Origin: Tengunoibacter tsumagoiensis
GTDB taxonomy: Bacteria > Chloroflexota > Ktedonobacteria > Ktedonobacterales > Ktedonobacteraceae
Reading direction: 5' to 3'
Assembly (NCBI RefSeq): GCF_003967535.1
Contig: NZ_BIFR01000002.1
Coordinates: 124,001-188,000, forward strand
DNA length: 64,000 bases
Below, piece by piece: positions 1 to 9,789 of the stretch. The notes under the pieces were generated by a model that did not search any database, had not been told where the DNA came from, and saw nothing but the letters and a program-made list of their open reading frames with translations. How positions within the stretch are numbered: position 1 is the first letter of the stretch; every line of letters starts with the position of its first letter. The translations under genes were made by a program, and so were the position numbers.

Positions 1-1
1 C

Positions 2-94
2 TTGTATATGTACAGTGATGACGAGCATCAATGGATACAGGACATTCTTGAAATGGATGAAACGCTCCATTGCAGCAGCTCTGCGAGCGAATGA
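2..94 (+). CDS. Possible 3' end of a gene entering from the left (partial)
   Basis: An open frame runs from the window edge to a TGA at 92-94 and reads as a polar, acidic 30-residue tail containing DDEHQWIQ. Without the upstream part no family can be assigned, and the frame could be chance. Confidence 0.22.
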   Translation: MYMYSDDEHQWIQDILEMDETLHCSSSASE

Positions 95-568
95 TTTCAT
101 GTAGACATAGATCAGCAGCAGTGAGTGTACTTATCAGTAATAATGGATTGACAAAATGAAATATGCATTCTATCATTTTAAGTGTGAGCATGGAGTAAGA
201 ATGCTTTATATTTTATTTTTATAAGAATTGTGAGCTTATATACATCTGATAATTGCGTAGTAAATAGAGAGGGTTTTCGGTCTATTTGTAGTGAGCGAAC
301 AGGAATATACATGGTGCATTTCTATACAGGAGTGTTGTGAGAAGACAGTGGGGAACGCAAAAATGGCTGCATTGCTGCAGCCACAAATGTCTGAGGGGAG
401 AGGAAATAGTATGCGATCCAAAGTTTGAGAAAAGTTCATAAATGTTTTCTGACTTTGTGCTTTACTCCCCAGCTTCTAATGAGAATGATACGATAATCTC
501 CTGAGAATGTCAATCCTGATCTACTGTTGAAAAGCTTTGTTTTTTCATAAAATAGTGAATGAGAGTGA
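95..568. other. AT-rich intergenic stretch before the NYN/HD/CHAT operon
   Basis: No convincing gene is present on either strand. The one recognisable signal is the promoter at 148-176. If that promoter serves the operon, the 5' leader is close to 390 nt, long enough to hold a regulatory RNA, but no structured element was recognised. Confidence 0.5.
148..176 (+). promoter_or_regulatory. Sigma70-type promoter, TTGACA-N17-TATCAT
   Basis: A perfect -35 TTGACA (148-153) is followed after exactly 17 bases by TATCAT (171-176). It points at the gene starting at 569 and is the best candidate promoter for the three-gene operon. Confidence 0.55.
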
Positions 569-2077
569 GTGAAGACCTTCATGCAGGATGAACGGCAGAC
601 ATGTACTGTCTATGTTGACTACGAAAATCTTGTTGAGTCATTATCCCATCGTCATTCCTTTGATATTGCGACGCTGCTGAATCTTGTTTTACAGCGAGCA
701 CGTCAGGATTTTCGCATTCAACGCATCAATATCTTTGGCAATTGGGCCCTCTATAATCTTCCTGAGCAGATTGATCGAACGGGGATTGTCTATCGTTTTG
801 GTGGCGATCCGGGAGGAGATGCTGCGCCAGAGATTGAGAAGAGTATTCAGGATGTGAGCGTAAGCAAGGAGGGGCCTCAGGCCTACCTGCTTATTAGCGG
901 GCAGGCACACTATGCCAAAATTTTGAAGCTGTTGCAGCAAAGGCAGAAGATAAGTATCTTATGGACGCTTGAGCCTCTCAATAAGCCGGATCGCACGTTG
1001 TGTAGTGATTATGAACCCCTTTCTCTTCCTTCCTCGCTCCAGACCTCCAAATGGACACGATTGCTATTGCTCCAGGGCCTTGTTCTGGTTGCTGCCCGTC
1101 TGACCACGCCAATCTCTCTTCCAGATCTTGTGGCCAGTCTCTCTCTCTATCCCTCGTTCATTGAGATGATTGATGTCTTGCTGCCACTTGCCTTTCGTGA
1201 GCATATCTTATTGGTTAGCGAGGATCAGGACCCATTGGAGGGCACACAGGTGAGCCTGAATACTCAGCATATCATCGTCCAGGAAGCTTTGCTTATTGAG
1301 CAACGTATCCTGAATACGGCATGGATTTTGCAGGCGAAGCAAGGATGGGTTGCCTTCTCGGTCATGGAAAGAGCTATCAGCACATACTCTTTATTGAGGA
1401 ATGAGCAGAGACATCGCCATCAGTGGCTTGAGCTTCTGATTGAAGAAGGGCGTCTGCTTTCAGAGAAGCGCTATCGCGAGGGGCGTGCAACGACTGCGCT
1501 CTCAGTGGGCCCCGTCTCGGAGGAGATAAGCGTGACGCACGAGCAGAATATGACAACGTTGATCTGTGTTGTGGACGCAGTGGCTCGCCGCAGACAGAGA
1601 GGTTGGATCTCTGCTACACAACTGTATCGCGACCTTGGCCTGCATATGACTCATGCCGAGGCTCGGCATATTTTTGAACAAGCGACGGCCCGCCAATTTC
1701 TACAGCTGCGGACACGACCAGGCAATCGTGATCCAGATAGCGAGGTCACAACTGTTCAACTCGATCTACAGCAGGCTCAGGTACGTGAGCGGCTGGTTCA
1801 ACGGAATCGTCTCCTCATCATTACCTATCAACTCCTGATACAGCGCAATCAGAAGATTGTGAAGAGCCTTCTCCTTGAAGAGTTTATGCTCAACGGACAA
1901 CTTTCTGAACATGCTGCCCGCTATTGGCTCTCTCTCTTGATCCAATCAGAAATCATACAGAGCCTTGTTGTTCAAGATGGCAGAGGTGAGTATATTATCA
2001 GCCTGAATCATCATGATCCGCTGGTGCAAGAGATTGAGCTCTTTGAGAAACGGCGTTTATCGGAGGTACAGGAATGA
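569..2077 (+). CDS. NYN (PIN-like) domain protein with C-terminal winged-helix-like region
   Basis: The first ~140 residues resemble a NYN/LabA-type nuclease fold: an opening strand with VDYEN, an acidic helix (APEIEKSIQD), then LISGQAHY followed by KILKLLQQR, the position of the usual SGDSDF motif. The first Asp is present but the SGD-type acidic residues are gone (SGQAHY), so RNase activity is doubtful. The remaining ~350 residues are helical and look like repeated winged-helix units, probably for nucleic-acid or protein contact. Start is GTG at 569; an ATG at 581 is an alternative. The stop overlaps the next start by 4 nt (ATGA), implying translational coupling. The family assignment is by motif only. 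Confidence 0.7.
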   Translation: MKTFMQDERQTCTVYVDYENLVESLSHRHSFDIATLLNLVLQRARQDFRIQRINIFGNWALYNLPEQIDRTGIVYRFGGDPGGDAAPEIEKSIQDVSVSKEGPQAYLLISGQAHYAKILKLLQQRQKISILWTLEPLNKPDRTLCSDYEPLSLPSSLQTSKWTRLLLLQGLVLVAARLTTPISLPDLVASLSLYPSFIEMIDVLLPLAFREHILLVSEDQDPLEGTQVSLNTQHIIVQEALLIEQRILNTAWILQAKQGWVAFSVMERAISTYSLLRNEQRHRHQWLELLIEEGRLLSEKRYREGRATTALSVGPVSEEISVTHEQNMTTLICVVDAVARRRQRGWISATQLYRDLGLHMTHAEARHIFEQATARQFLQLRTRPGNRDPDSEVTTVQLDLQQAQVRERLVQRNRLLIITYQLLIQRNQKIVKSLLLEEFMLNGQLSEHAARYWLSLLIQSEIIQSLVVQDGRGEYIISLNHHDPLVQEIELFEKRRLSEVQE

Positions 2078-5000
2078 ACACTGGCAATGGTTCCAAAGGC
2101 AATGATGGAATGGATATCAATCCGATACTCAAAAATCGTCTGGATGCGATCGCATATGCCATTCCAAAGTTCTGGGAGCAACGAATCTATACGCATTTTA
2201 CAAATCATGGCTATGAACATTCAGAGCGCGTGCTCAATCAAAAAATTGCCCAGCTCGCTCAAGAGCTGCCCTTAGAACGACGCTTGATTGAAGATGAAAT
2301 ATTTATTCTTTCAGCTTCTGCCTGGCTTTATGAAGTTGGGATGCAAAGTCCAAATCTCTCCCCTCTCCTTCATTTTACCTATCAGCCCGGGGTAGAGCTT
2401 ACCGCAGACCAGCTTCTGGCAATTCGTGCGCAGAAACATAAATTGAGTGGACAGCTAATTATTGATAGCATACGCACAGATTATGATGGCCCGCCGCTCT
2501 CTTTTGGCCTGCCTCGCTCCGGAGATGATTATATTCGTGCAATTATTGAGGTCTGTCAATGGTGCTCCAATGAGCCCCTGGAGCATGTTCCAACCACTAT
2601 GCCCGTGAAAGGAATTGAAGTGAGGCTCCGTCTCATGGTTGCTCTGCTTCGGCTGGCTGACCAACTCTATATTGATAGTTCTCGCGTCAATATTGATCAG
2701 TTAAAGGCTTTTCATCTCCCACCCGAAGAAGAAGCGCGATGGTGGGCGTATCATTATACCCAGACGCTGCCAATCGATAGAGGAAAGATTCGCTTTTACT
2801 ATAGTCTTCCCGATGCACAAAAACAGTACCTGGGACATATTCGAGCATTGATTGAACCACAATTTGAATATGCGCAGAATCCGACTATCCGTTACCTCTA
2901 TGATGAATATGATATCCGTTTGATCGTGCAGCAGCATCCACAGGTTCGCTTAGATCTGCAAGAAGGATTTGTGAAAGATATTCCACCGCAGATCCAAAAT
3001 TTTTTGCGCAATACCATTACTCCTATTCAACCAGATAAGGGCAATGGGAAGCCTTCTACGAGTAAACATGAACTTACAGCAGAACGGTTGCCTCTTCTCA
3101 TCCTCGACTATGAAAATCTTGTCCTCCAATTGGGATTTGATGGATCATTCCCTTCTCTTGAAGAGCTCAAACAACTGATTGCTGAACTGACATCTAAGGC
3201 CAGAGATGAGTTTAATGAGCCTCCCAGTGGTTGGATGATTGGACACTGGGATCGGCCTGATATGGTGCAGGTCAGGGAAATTTTTCAGCAGATCTTTCAA
3301 TATGAGTTAAAGACGTTGGAGGATGGCCGGGACAATGCGCTCTGGCTTCAGGAAGAACTTGCGCAAGTGCTTCAGCGTTCAAATGCGCCAACGCAGACGC
3401 TACTGGTGGCTCCCCGTGAAGAATGGAATGGGGTCGCCAGGCCGTTCTGGGAGCGGAGGCAGTCTCTTACTGTCTGGCTCTATGGGCCCCCAACCAGGAG
3501 CCTGTTTCGCATGTCAATTCGGAACATAAAATCGCTTGACGAATTAGATCTGCTTCCTGAGGTTCATCGGGTCTCTCCAGAAACATTGGAGGCTTTGCAA
3601 GATCTCTGCCTGTTAAAGTTGGAAGATGAGCTACAGAAACGGAAGAGCGAGACTGTAAAGATTACGGCAGTTGCGCCCCTGCTGAATGAGCTTCGTGAGC
3701 TGGATGGGCATGGAGAATGGTGGAAGTTGAAGGTATTGAGTGAAGGGTTAATCGTTTCGGATGTGACTCCTGATGAATATGTGGTGAGAATTGATGCCAG
3801 TCGAGAGGTCGTCAATCAGCTTCATACAGCCCGAAGCACTGTCATTAAAGCGATGCAGGTCTTGATGAACGGCCAACAGATGGTCCTCAAGGAGGACTTA
3901 CTTCGTTATCTGGCTCCTCTTCCCGTCTTCAAAGGCAAACTTCCAACTTTCAAAGGTAAAGAGGCAGAGAGCTTCTGCCTCTCTTTGCAGCGTGTGGGTA
4001 TTCTTCAGATGGTTCCTCGCGATAACCGATCCTGGCGTCTCAATGGAAATAATCCATTTGTTCTGGCTGAAGGGGCCGAACAATCTCTTCCTCTGTTCGT
4101 GCTTGGAATCGATCACTTCCTGGCCCGTGAAGGTTATTTTCAGATTCATAAGCATATTCTTGTACCACGATTGACAAACTACATCGCGCAGGATACAACA
4201 ATGGCCCTTTATGAGCTCGCATTGGAGAAAGGGCTGATCTACAATCGGGTTTTGCAGAAGAAGTTGAGAGGAAGCAATGAAGCTTTAGTTGATGTGATGC
4301 TTTCGTATACCCATGAGGAGGTACGGACTATTCTGCATCATCGAAATCTTTTGCTACTGAGACTCTATAAGGCTCCAAAGAGTGGGCTGACTGCCGATGA
4401 TCTCTGGTTGAACGTACAGAAACCTCACAATGGTCGGCGTTTTACGTTCACACGTGAGACCTTTCAGCTCTGGTTAAATGTATGGCAGCGCGATGGCCTG
4501 CTTACCAGGCAGTCTCCGACTACAGGATCAGTTCTCTACCAACTAAACATAGAGTCTCCCCTGGCAATATCTCTGCTTGGTCGCTTGAACATTCTCAACT
4601 TAATTCGCACTATGCGTATTATGGGCTGTACAAAGCAGAGTAAGCCTGCCCAAGAAGTTGTGGAACGCTTGCACAAATATGATACCCGTAATCTCCAACT
4701 GGCTCAGTTTACATTGCACTATGCACAGAAGGCGAAAATTGTTGTCGGCAGCAAGCAGGTTGTCGAAGAGAAAACGGTTGAATATGTGATGCTCAATGCC
4801 AAAAGCGATTTTCTGTATCTGCTGGATGCGCGAAATACGGCTGTTTGTACCAGCTTAAGGCAACTGGTTGAAAGTCTGAGCTCTCGTTATCCAGATGGGC
4901 TGGTGCCAGAGCATAAATTGTTGCAAGAGATGCAGAAGGAGTCCCAGTTTGGGCTTGTCGATGAGGAGCATCGCTATTGGATCAATCAAACGATTCACCA

Positions 5001-5106
5001 GCAGAAGTTATTGTTAGAGCATAGTGGTGATAAATCTGGGAGAGGGCGCGGTCAAAAATCCTATTCAGTGAATTCAGTAGCACAGGAACGGAAAAAGAAT
5101 GAATGA
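2074..5106 (+). CDS. Degenerate HD-like domain + NYN domain + helical repeats, 1010 aa
   Basis: The N-terminus (about 40-290) resembles an HD-CE type metal-hydrolase domain: HGYEHSERV near 45-52, then ASAWLYEVGM (81-90) where the family normally has HD, a later QKHKLSG, and LRLADQLYID. YE in place of HD argues against phosphohydrolase activity. A second NYN-like domain begins near 342 (LLILDYENL) and again lacks the SGDSDF acidic motif (APREEW). Residues ~500-1010 are helical with winged-helix-like repeats, as in the upstream gene. It overlaps both neighbours (4 nt and 8 nt), so the three proteins are probably made together and may form one complex. The domain calls are by eye and the function is unknown. 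Confidence 0.7.
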   Translation: MNTGNGSKGNDGMDINPILKNRLDAIAYAIPKFWEQRIYTHFTNHGYEHSERVLNQKIAQLAQELPLERRLIEDEIFILSASAWLYEVGMQSPNLSPLLHFTYQPGVELTADQLLAIRAQKHKLSGQLIIDSIRTDYDGPPLSFGLPRSGDDYIRAIIEVCQWCSNEPLEHVPTTMPVKGIEVRLRLMVALLRLADQLYIDSSRVNIDQLKAFHLPPEEEARWWAYHYTQTLPIDRGKIRFYYSLPDAQKQYLGHIRALIEPQFEYAQNPTIRYLYDEYDIRLIVQQHPQVRLDLQEGFVKDIPPQIQNFLRNTITPIQPDKGNGKPSTSKHELTAERLPLLILDYENLVLQLGFDGSFPSLEELKQLIAELTSKARDEFNEPPSGWMIGHWDRPDMVQVREIFQQIFQYELKTLEDGRDNALWLQEELAQVLQRSNAPTQTLLVAPREEWNGVARPFWERRQSLTVWLYGPPTRSLFRMSIRNIKSLDELDLLPEVHRVSPETLEALQDLCLLKLEDELQKRKSETVKITAVAPLLNELRELDGHGEWWKLKVLSEGLIVSDVTPDEYVVRIDASREVVNQLHTARSTVIKAMQVLMNGQQMVLKEDLLRYLAPLPVFKGKLPTFKGKEAESFCLSLQRVGILQMVPRDNRSWRLNGNNPFVLAEGAEQSLPLFVLGIDHFLAREGYFQIHKHILVPRLTNYIAQDTTMALYELALEKGLIYNRVLQKKLRGSNEALVDVMLSYTHEEVRTILHHRNLLLLRLYKAPKSGLTADDLWLNVQKPHNGRRFTFTRETFQLWLNVWQRDGLLTRQSPTTGSVLYQLNIESPLAISLLGRLNILNLIRTMRIMGCTKQSKPAQEVVERLHKYDTRNLQLAQFTLHYAQKAKIVVGSKQVVEEKTVEYVMLNAKSDFLYLLDARNTAVCTSLRQLVESLSSRYPDGLVPEHKLLQEMQKESQFGLVDEEHRYWINQTIHQQKLLLEHSGDKSGRGRGQKSYSVNSVAQERKKNE

Positions 5107-7132
5107 ACATGCCTGTCAATTGACTGAGCCCTGGTCAATTCTTTTTGTGCAGATTGAAGCAGCGTCTCAACGTTTCTGGTTGCAAGCGCCCTATCAAGAT
5201 CATGGACGGCTACAGGGTCCGGAGATCTGGTCGCAACTGCAAAGAAGAATCTGTGATCTGCTCAATACACTCTTTTGTGCCGCTCCTATCACGCCCTTTG
5301 AGTTGTTCCTTTTAAAGGTTGCTACTCTGTATTATGAAGCTGGCTGGCAGGTGCCTGGAGCAGCCAGAAAGTCCATTGAGCAACGTTATCGAATCAGTGG
5401 AGACCTGCTGCGTGAGAGCTTTCAGCACAATTCATCGCTTGGAGATCCTGGTTTAACTGTGCTGGAGCCAGGGACTGTAGAGATCATTGCTGCGATCTGT
5501 TCGGCATGTGGTCAAAATGATCTCTCGACAGTAAGTCTGGAACAGGTTCCGGGAGGTCAGCAACAGACCGTGCGTATTCGTTATCTGGTGGCTCTGTTGC
5601 AACTTGCGGATCTCCTTCTTATTCCTCGTCAGAAAACAACCTATTTTCATCATCTCCGTACGCTCAAAACAGAGGCGGATTGCCGACTGGCCCTTCATCC
5701 ATATGTATCGTTTGTCTTCTGTCAGCCTGAAAGCCTGATGCTTCATATGACTCTTTCCCACAAAGATAGCGCATTGTTGGAACCAATTGTTGCCTGTATG
5801 GAAGCTCCGCTCCGACGCTGGTGGGCTACTAATTGGGAATGGCTTGCCCGAGAGCTTCACATCGTGTATACGCTGAAGCCAACGCAGGTGATCATGGACT
5901 CTGCCCTTACTCCAGCGCTAAGTCGGACCTGCCGAGCGCTCCCCGCTTATCTTTCAAGCTATCACCCTGCACCAATCATTGTTCCGTCTCTTGAGCAGAT
6001 GAAGTCCGTGGCAGTTCCTGAACAGTCCAGGCCAGAGTCAGAAGGAGGCCCTACCATGCAAGCACCATCCGAACAGTATATTGATTTTCACCTTCACATC
6101 AACGCACAAGGAGAGGCCCTCTCTCGTTCGATCGAGGGAGAGGCGAAAGAGACGATCAGGCAGGAGATCTCTGCCAGCCTTCAATCGTCTGTCAATCTTG
6201 CCGCCAGTCCTTACCCTGGAGCCCTCAACGCCGCTTTAACGAAAAGCTTTGGTCAGGAGCTTTATGAGCTGATCTTTCCAGGGAAAATCCATAATCATCT
6301 CCATATCATCGAGGCAATTGCCCGTGAGAGGGGGCATAAGGTTAGAATTCGCCTGAACATTGAGCGCAAAGAGCTGGCATCTCTGCCGCTAGAATTTATA
6401 TATGGAGTAGATCGTGGGCATTTTTTAGCAATTGATCCGAATACAGTTCTCTCGCGTTATCTAAATGTTCCGCGACCAGGTAGCCGCATACGGCGGCGAA
6501 CCACTCCTCTTCATATGCTCACTATTGTCGCTGCTCCCAGTGATCAGACGAGGCTCAATGTGGAGGAGTGGAAAGGACTGGTGCTGGAGTCCCTGGCTGA
6601 GCCAGTGGCACAGCAGTTGTTAACCTTAGATTTTGCGCTGGCTGGAACGCTCACGGAGATTCAGCGAGCCTTATTGAAGCGGAAGCCCAATATTATTCAG
6701 TTTGTGGGGCATGGAATCTACGCTCAGGGGAAATGTTATCTGGCCCTGGTGGATGAGAAGACAGGGATGAGCAAAATGCTCGATGACGAACGTTTTGCTA
6801 ATCTCTTGTTAGGATCTCTTGATACATTGGGATTATTGTGTCTGGCAAGCTGTGAAAGTGCGACCAGCGATGATCCCCAGGCATTTCTTGGTCTGGCTCC
6901 CCAATTGTTGCAGAAAGGGATTCCGGCAGTCATCGCCATGCAGTATAGCGTGAAGATCTCTACTGCCAGAATTTTTTTCCGCACTTTATATGAGAATGTT
7001 GCGAGCCAGAAGCCAATTGACTGGGCCGTTCAACAGGGGCGAAACAGCGTCTCGATTGAGAACGGGAATGACAATCGTGAATTTGCCACTCCTGTTCTCT
7101 ATATGCGGGCCGAAGATGGGACGATCTTTTAA
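5099..7132 (+). CDS. HD-like N-terminus fused to CHAT caspase-like protease
   Basis: The N-terminal ~250 residues repeat the layout of the neighbouring protein's HD-like domain (a YYEAGW segment, then VRIRYLVALLQLADLL) with metal ligands lost. Residues ~330-677 form a CHAT domain: a beta-rich lead-in with RIRLNIERKELASLPLEF, then the His of FVGHGIY (His538) and the Cys of LASCESA (Cys585), the expected caspase-like dyad. CHAT proteins cleave partner proteins and often act as effectors in bacterial conflict and cell-suicide systems. Here it is the only member of the operon with a visibly intact active site. It overlaps the upstream gene by 8 nt and is followed by a convergent gene, so the operon ends here. 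Confidence 0.85.
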   Translation: MNEHACQLTEPWSILFVQIEAASQRFWLQAPYQDHGRLQGPEIWSQLQRRICDLLNTLFCAAPITPFELFLLKVATLYYEAGWQVPGAARKSIEQRYRISGDLLRESFQHNSSLGDPGLTVLEPGTVEIIAAICSACGQNDLSTVSLEQVPGGQQQTVRIRYLVALLQLADLLLIPRQKTTYFHHLRTLKTEADCRLALHPYVSFVFCQPESLMLHMTLSHKDSALLEPIVACMEAPLRRWWATNWEWLARELHIVYTLKPTQVIMDSALTPALSRTCRALPAYLSSYHPAPIIVPSLEQMKSVAVPEQSRPESEGGPTMQAPSEQYIDFHLHINAQGEALSRSIEGEAKETIRQEISASLQSSVNLAASPYPGALNAALTKSFGQELYELIFPGKIHNHLHIIEAIARERGHKVRIRLNIERKELASLPLEFIYGVDRGHFLAIDPNTVLSRYLNVPRPGSRIRRRTTPLHMLTIVAAPSDQTRLNVEEWKGLVLESLAEPVAQQLLTLDFALAGTLTEIQRALLKRKPNIIQFVGHGIYAQGKCYLALVDEKTGMSKMLDDERFANLLLGSLDTLGLLCLASCESATSDDPQAFLGLAPQLLQKGIPAVIAMQYSVKISTARIFFRTLYENVASQKPIDWAVQQGRNSVSIENGNDNREFATPVLYMRAEDGTIF

Positions 7133-7216
7133 GAAGATTGCACACAATTATTTTTAGCCAGTCCAATCACATTTGCGTGCATCTAACCCTAACAAAGGCA
7201 GGGATAGAACTGATAT

Positions 7217-8302
7217 TTATCGTCTCAAATTATTGATGAGGCGTTGCGCGAGAGGAGTGCGGCAGGTAGGAAACACTGGTTGTCTGCCTGAGCGCGTTGC
7301 ATCCAGGGCCTGGATACACTTCTCAATCTCCTGACAGGTAGCCTGGAGAACGCGATAGTCCTGTTCCTGTTGTTGTACGCGCATAAGGAGAAGATTAAGG
7401 GAGTGTCCAATCTGCCACAATTCATGGTCCTCATGGACTGGTGCTCGCGCCGCCAGATTCCCAGCCGAAACCTTTCGGTGGGTCTCCAGAATAGATGTGA
7501 TCCCTTCTTCTAGCCGTTGTTTCTGTTTCGCAGTGTAAGAGGCCTGCTGACTCAGTTCTTCTCGCGCCTCCGCCAACTCTTCTGCCTGACTGGCGCGGAT
7601 GAGCGCGTTTTCAACACTCCAGGCATGGAGCCAGGCAAGGCTTGTCCCCACTAGATGGAGTACGAATGTTGACATAAGCGCAACATAGGGATTGCCAGCT
7701 ATCTGGATCAACTCAATCATCGTTGCGTCTTTTGGGCGCAAGAAAAAGATCAGGCTAATAAGGAGAATCTGTAGCATTCCACTCCAGGGGATAAACCGCT
7801 TCGGTAAGATAACCCCTCCCACCAGTACTGCAATAATAAACAGATCAAACGCAGTCATATTGGTACTATTCAGGGCCGGCGTGGGTTTAAAGTAAAAGAA
7901 GCCGGTCAGCGCAATATCGATGAGCAAGACATAGGAGACGGAGCTCAATGTTGTATAGCCAGCACGATTACAGAGGGCAATGATCATTCCACCCACAGAT
8001 AAAATAATGATCGGGATCCAGATCGATGGCGACGATGGGTAGACGCTAGGAACAAGTAAAGCAACAACAAGAACAATAAGCAGCAGCAAGGCGCTCACCA
8101 ACCGGGCGCGACGAAGTTGCTCCTGCGCAAAGATATTGGCCTCAAAATTCTCTTTGCGTGGCCCGGTAGTGGTCGACCACCAGTCCCATAACCGCTGAAA
8201 TATATTTTTGGGGGCTGGCGGTGGTGAGGGAACAAAAGAGGGAGCAGTATTACCAGATGGGCGTGAGGGGGGCGTAGAATGTGCCATTGGAAAGGCTTCC
8301 AT
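7217..8302 (-). CDS. Six-span membrane protein with HAMP-like domain, no kinase
   Basis: A proline-rich cytoplasmic start is followed by about six hydrophobic spans (roughly 45-225), a coiled coil rich in EELAEAREELSQQ, then a HAMP-like segment (ETHRKVSAGNLAARAPVHE) and a final helix. The layout is that of a sensor-kinase input and linker, but it stops before any histidine-kinase or cyclase domain. It may signal through a partner or be a truncated sensor. A 19-bp palindrome at 8383-8401 (AAAAATAG, 3-nt spacer, CTATTTTT) lies about 80 bp upstream and may be its operator. It converges on the CHAT gene with an 84-bp gap. Confidence 0.65.
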   Translation of the reverse strand: MEAFPMAHSTPPSRPSGNTAPSFVPSPPPAPKNIFQRLWDWWSTTTGPRKENFEANIFAQEQLRRARLVSALLLLIVLVVALLVPSVYPSSPSIWIPIIILSVGGMIIALCNRAGYTTLSSVSYVLLIDIALTGFFYFKPTPALNSTNMTAFDLFIIAVLVGGVILPKRFIPWSGMLQILLISLIFFLRPKDATMIELIQIAGNPYVALMSTFVLHLVGTSLAWLHAWSVENALIRASQAEELAEAREELSQQASYTAKQKQRLEEGITSILETHRKVSAGNLAARAPVHEDHELWQIGHSLNLLLMRVQQQEQDYRVLQATCQEIEKCIQALDATRSGRQPVFPTCRTPLAQRLINNLRR

Positions 8303-8544
8303 GCGTTAGATGCTCCTTATTTTCTTACTCTTATATTATATGGCATTCATATATCCTTGATCCTTGCCCAGTAGCGCCTGCTAAAAATAGTGACTATTTT
8401 TACTTATAAGTTATAAAATAATATTCATAAAAAGGCGTACTATCGGACTAATAATAGCAGAAAAAGAAAGAAAATTCCAGTAAATTCATTAATAGTACCA
8501 CCTATTTACTATCTGCCCAAAAGGTACGCTTTTTTCAATCATTG

Positions 8545-8760
8545 TCACTCATAGGACACTTCCCTGAAGCACTTTCCCGTTTCGTGTTGTTTGCGTGGCC
8601 GGGTCAGGAGGCACATCCGCTCACTGTGCAGCAGATCCTGTACGACCAGGCCAGACATGTCGCCATCCACTGCGATGAAGTCCTCTCGATACGTCGCTCC
8701 CACCAGTAGTCAGATGTTCATAGCACTTTCCCAAGTTTCGAGGGAAAGTGCTGTGGCTGT
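8545..8760 (-). pseudogene. Frame-shifted remnant of an unidentified gene
   Basis: On the minus strand a protein-like stretch reads STFPRNLGKCYEHL in one frame and continues near 8710 in another frame as LLVGATYREDFIAVDGDMSG, ending at 8545. The join needs one frameshift, and the second frame also has a TGA just upstream. It looks like decayed coding sequence, possibly from a mobile element, but I do not recognise the family. Confidence 0.3.
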
Positions 8761-8769
8761 TAATCTACG

Positions 8770-9789
8770 TTACGCTTCTTTGATTGCAGGGATGACAAAG
8801 AGTGTGGGAATAAACTGCCGATGGTACACGCCGACAGCAGGCTCGTCAGGGGCAAACATGACAATGACCGTGTCAAGATCTGGAAATATGTGCGTGTATT
8901 GACCCCCATAGCCAGCTGCATAAAAGCTGTGATGGCCTGCAACTTTCTCTACCCACCACTGATAACCGTAGCCAGTCCCTTCAGGGTGACCACCTCTAGT
9001 CTGTTCTTGCGTTGACTCCTGAACATACTCAGTGGGAATAATTTGCAAGTCCTCCCACTTGCCATTGTTAGCATAAAGATAACCAAACTTTGCTGTATCT
9101 CGTGCTTTGAGATGCAACGAGGATCCTCCAAACATGTAGCCCTGAGGATCTGCCTCCCAGGAAAATCCTGCTTGTTCGTCTGAATCGATCCCTAATGGGG
9201 TAAATAAGTATTGTCTGGCAAAATCCAGCGTACTCATTCCTGTCACCCTGGTCAAGATAACCGAGAGCAGATGTGAGCCGAGTGAGCTATACATAAAAAG
9301 CTGTTCCGGATGGGCAAGGATCGGCCTCTCAATAGCATAACGTACCCAATCCTCTGAGGTATCTCCAAAACGCCATGGGCTGGCGAGAAAGTCTGGATTG
9401 AGTCCACTGGTCATCTTGAGCAGGTGACGGATGGTAATCTGTTTCTTTTGCAGGCTGGCCTCTGAAAGAAAGTATTCTGAGAGCAGTTCTTCCAATGTCT
9501 GATCAAGGCTCTTCAGATACCCCTTCTGAAGTGCGATCCCAACCAGTGCTGAAATGACGCTCTTTGTCTCGGAGTTAAGCAGTTGATAACTCGATTGCTT
9601 GTAGTCTTTGTAGTAACGTTCAAAAACAATATGACCATTTCGGACAATGAGGAGGGTATTGAGATACGGACGTGTGGTTTTGATATAGCTATCCAGCTCT
9701 GAGAGTCGTATAGGGTTCATGCCTTGATCCTGTGGTGAGGATTCACGCCAGCCCTTTGTCGGCCAATATTCTCTTTGTCTGTGTTTCAT
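8770..9789 (-). CDS. Serine beta-lactamase-like hydrolase (class C / esterase fold)
   Basis: This is a penicillin-recognising serine hydrolase. The SxxK motif is S73-E-T-K76 in LLNSETKSV, a YSS triad element follows (MYSSLGSHLL), and the third motif appears as the AAGYGGQ segment near the C-terminus. There is no signal peptide, so a cytoplasmic esterase or peptidase role is as likely as beta-lactam hydrolysis. The N-terminus WPTKGWRESSPQDQGM fits the family with the ATG at 9789. Longer starts (ATG 9843, TTG 9882) are in frame, but none has a well-placed ribosome site. A long hairpin (9901-9967) separates it from the upstream minus-strand gene, so it is probably transcribed alone. Confidence 0.8.
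   Translation of the reverse strand: MKHRQREYWPTKGWRESSPQDQGMNPIRLSELDSYIKTTRPYLNTLLIVRNGHIVFERYYKDYKQSSYQLLNSETKSVISALVGIALQKGYLKSLDQTLEELLSEYFLSEASLQKKQITIRHLLKMTSGLNPDFLASPWRFGDTSEDWVRYAIERPILAHPEQLFMYSSLGSHLLSVILTRVTGMSTLDFARQYLFTPLGIDSDEQAGFSWEADPQGYMFGGSSLHLKARDTAKFGYLYANNGKWEDLQIIPTEYVQESTQEQTRGGHPEGTGYGYQWWVEKVAGHHSFYAAGYGGQYTHIFPDLDTVIVMFAPDEPAVGVYHRQFIPTLFVIPAIKEA

Noticed and set aside
236..439. Minus-strand open frame of 67 codons before the NYN gene
   Set aside because: No ribosome site, low-complexity composition and no recognisable motif; the stretch is better read as promoter and leader.
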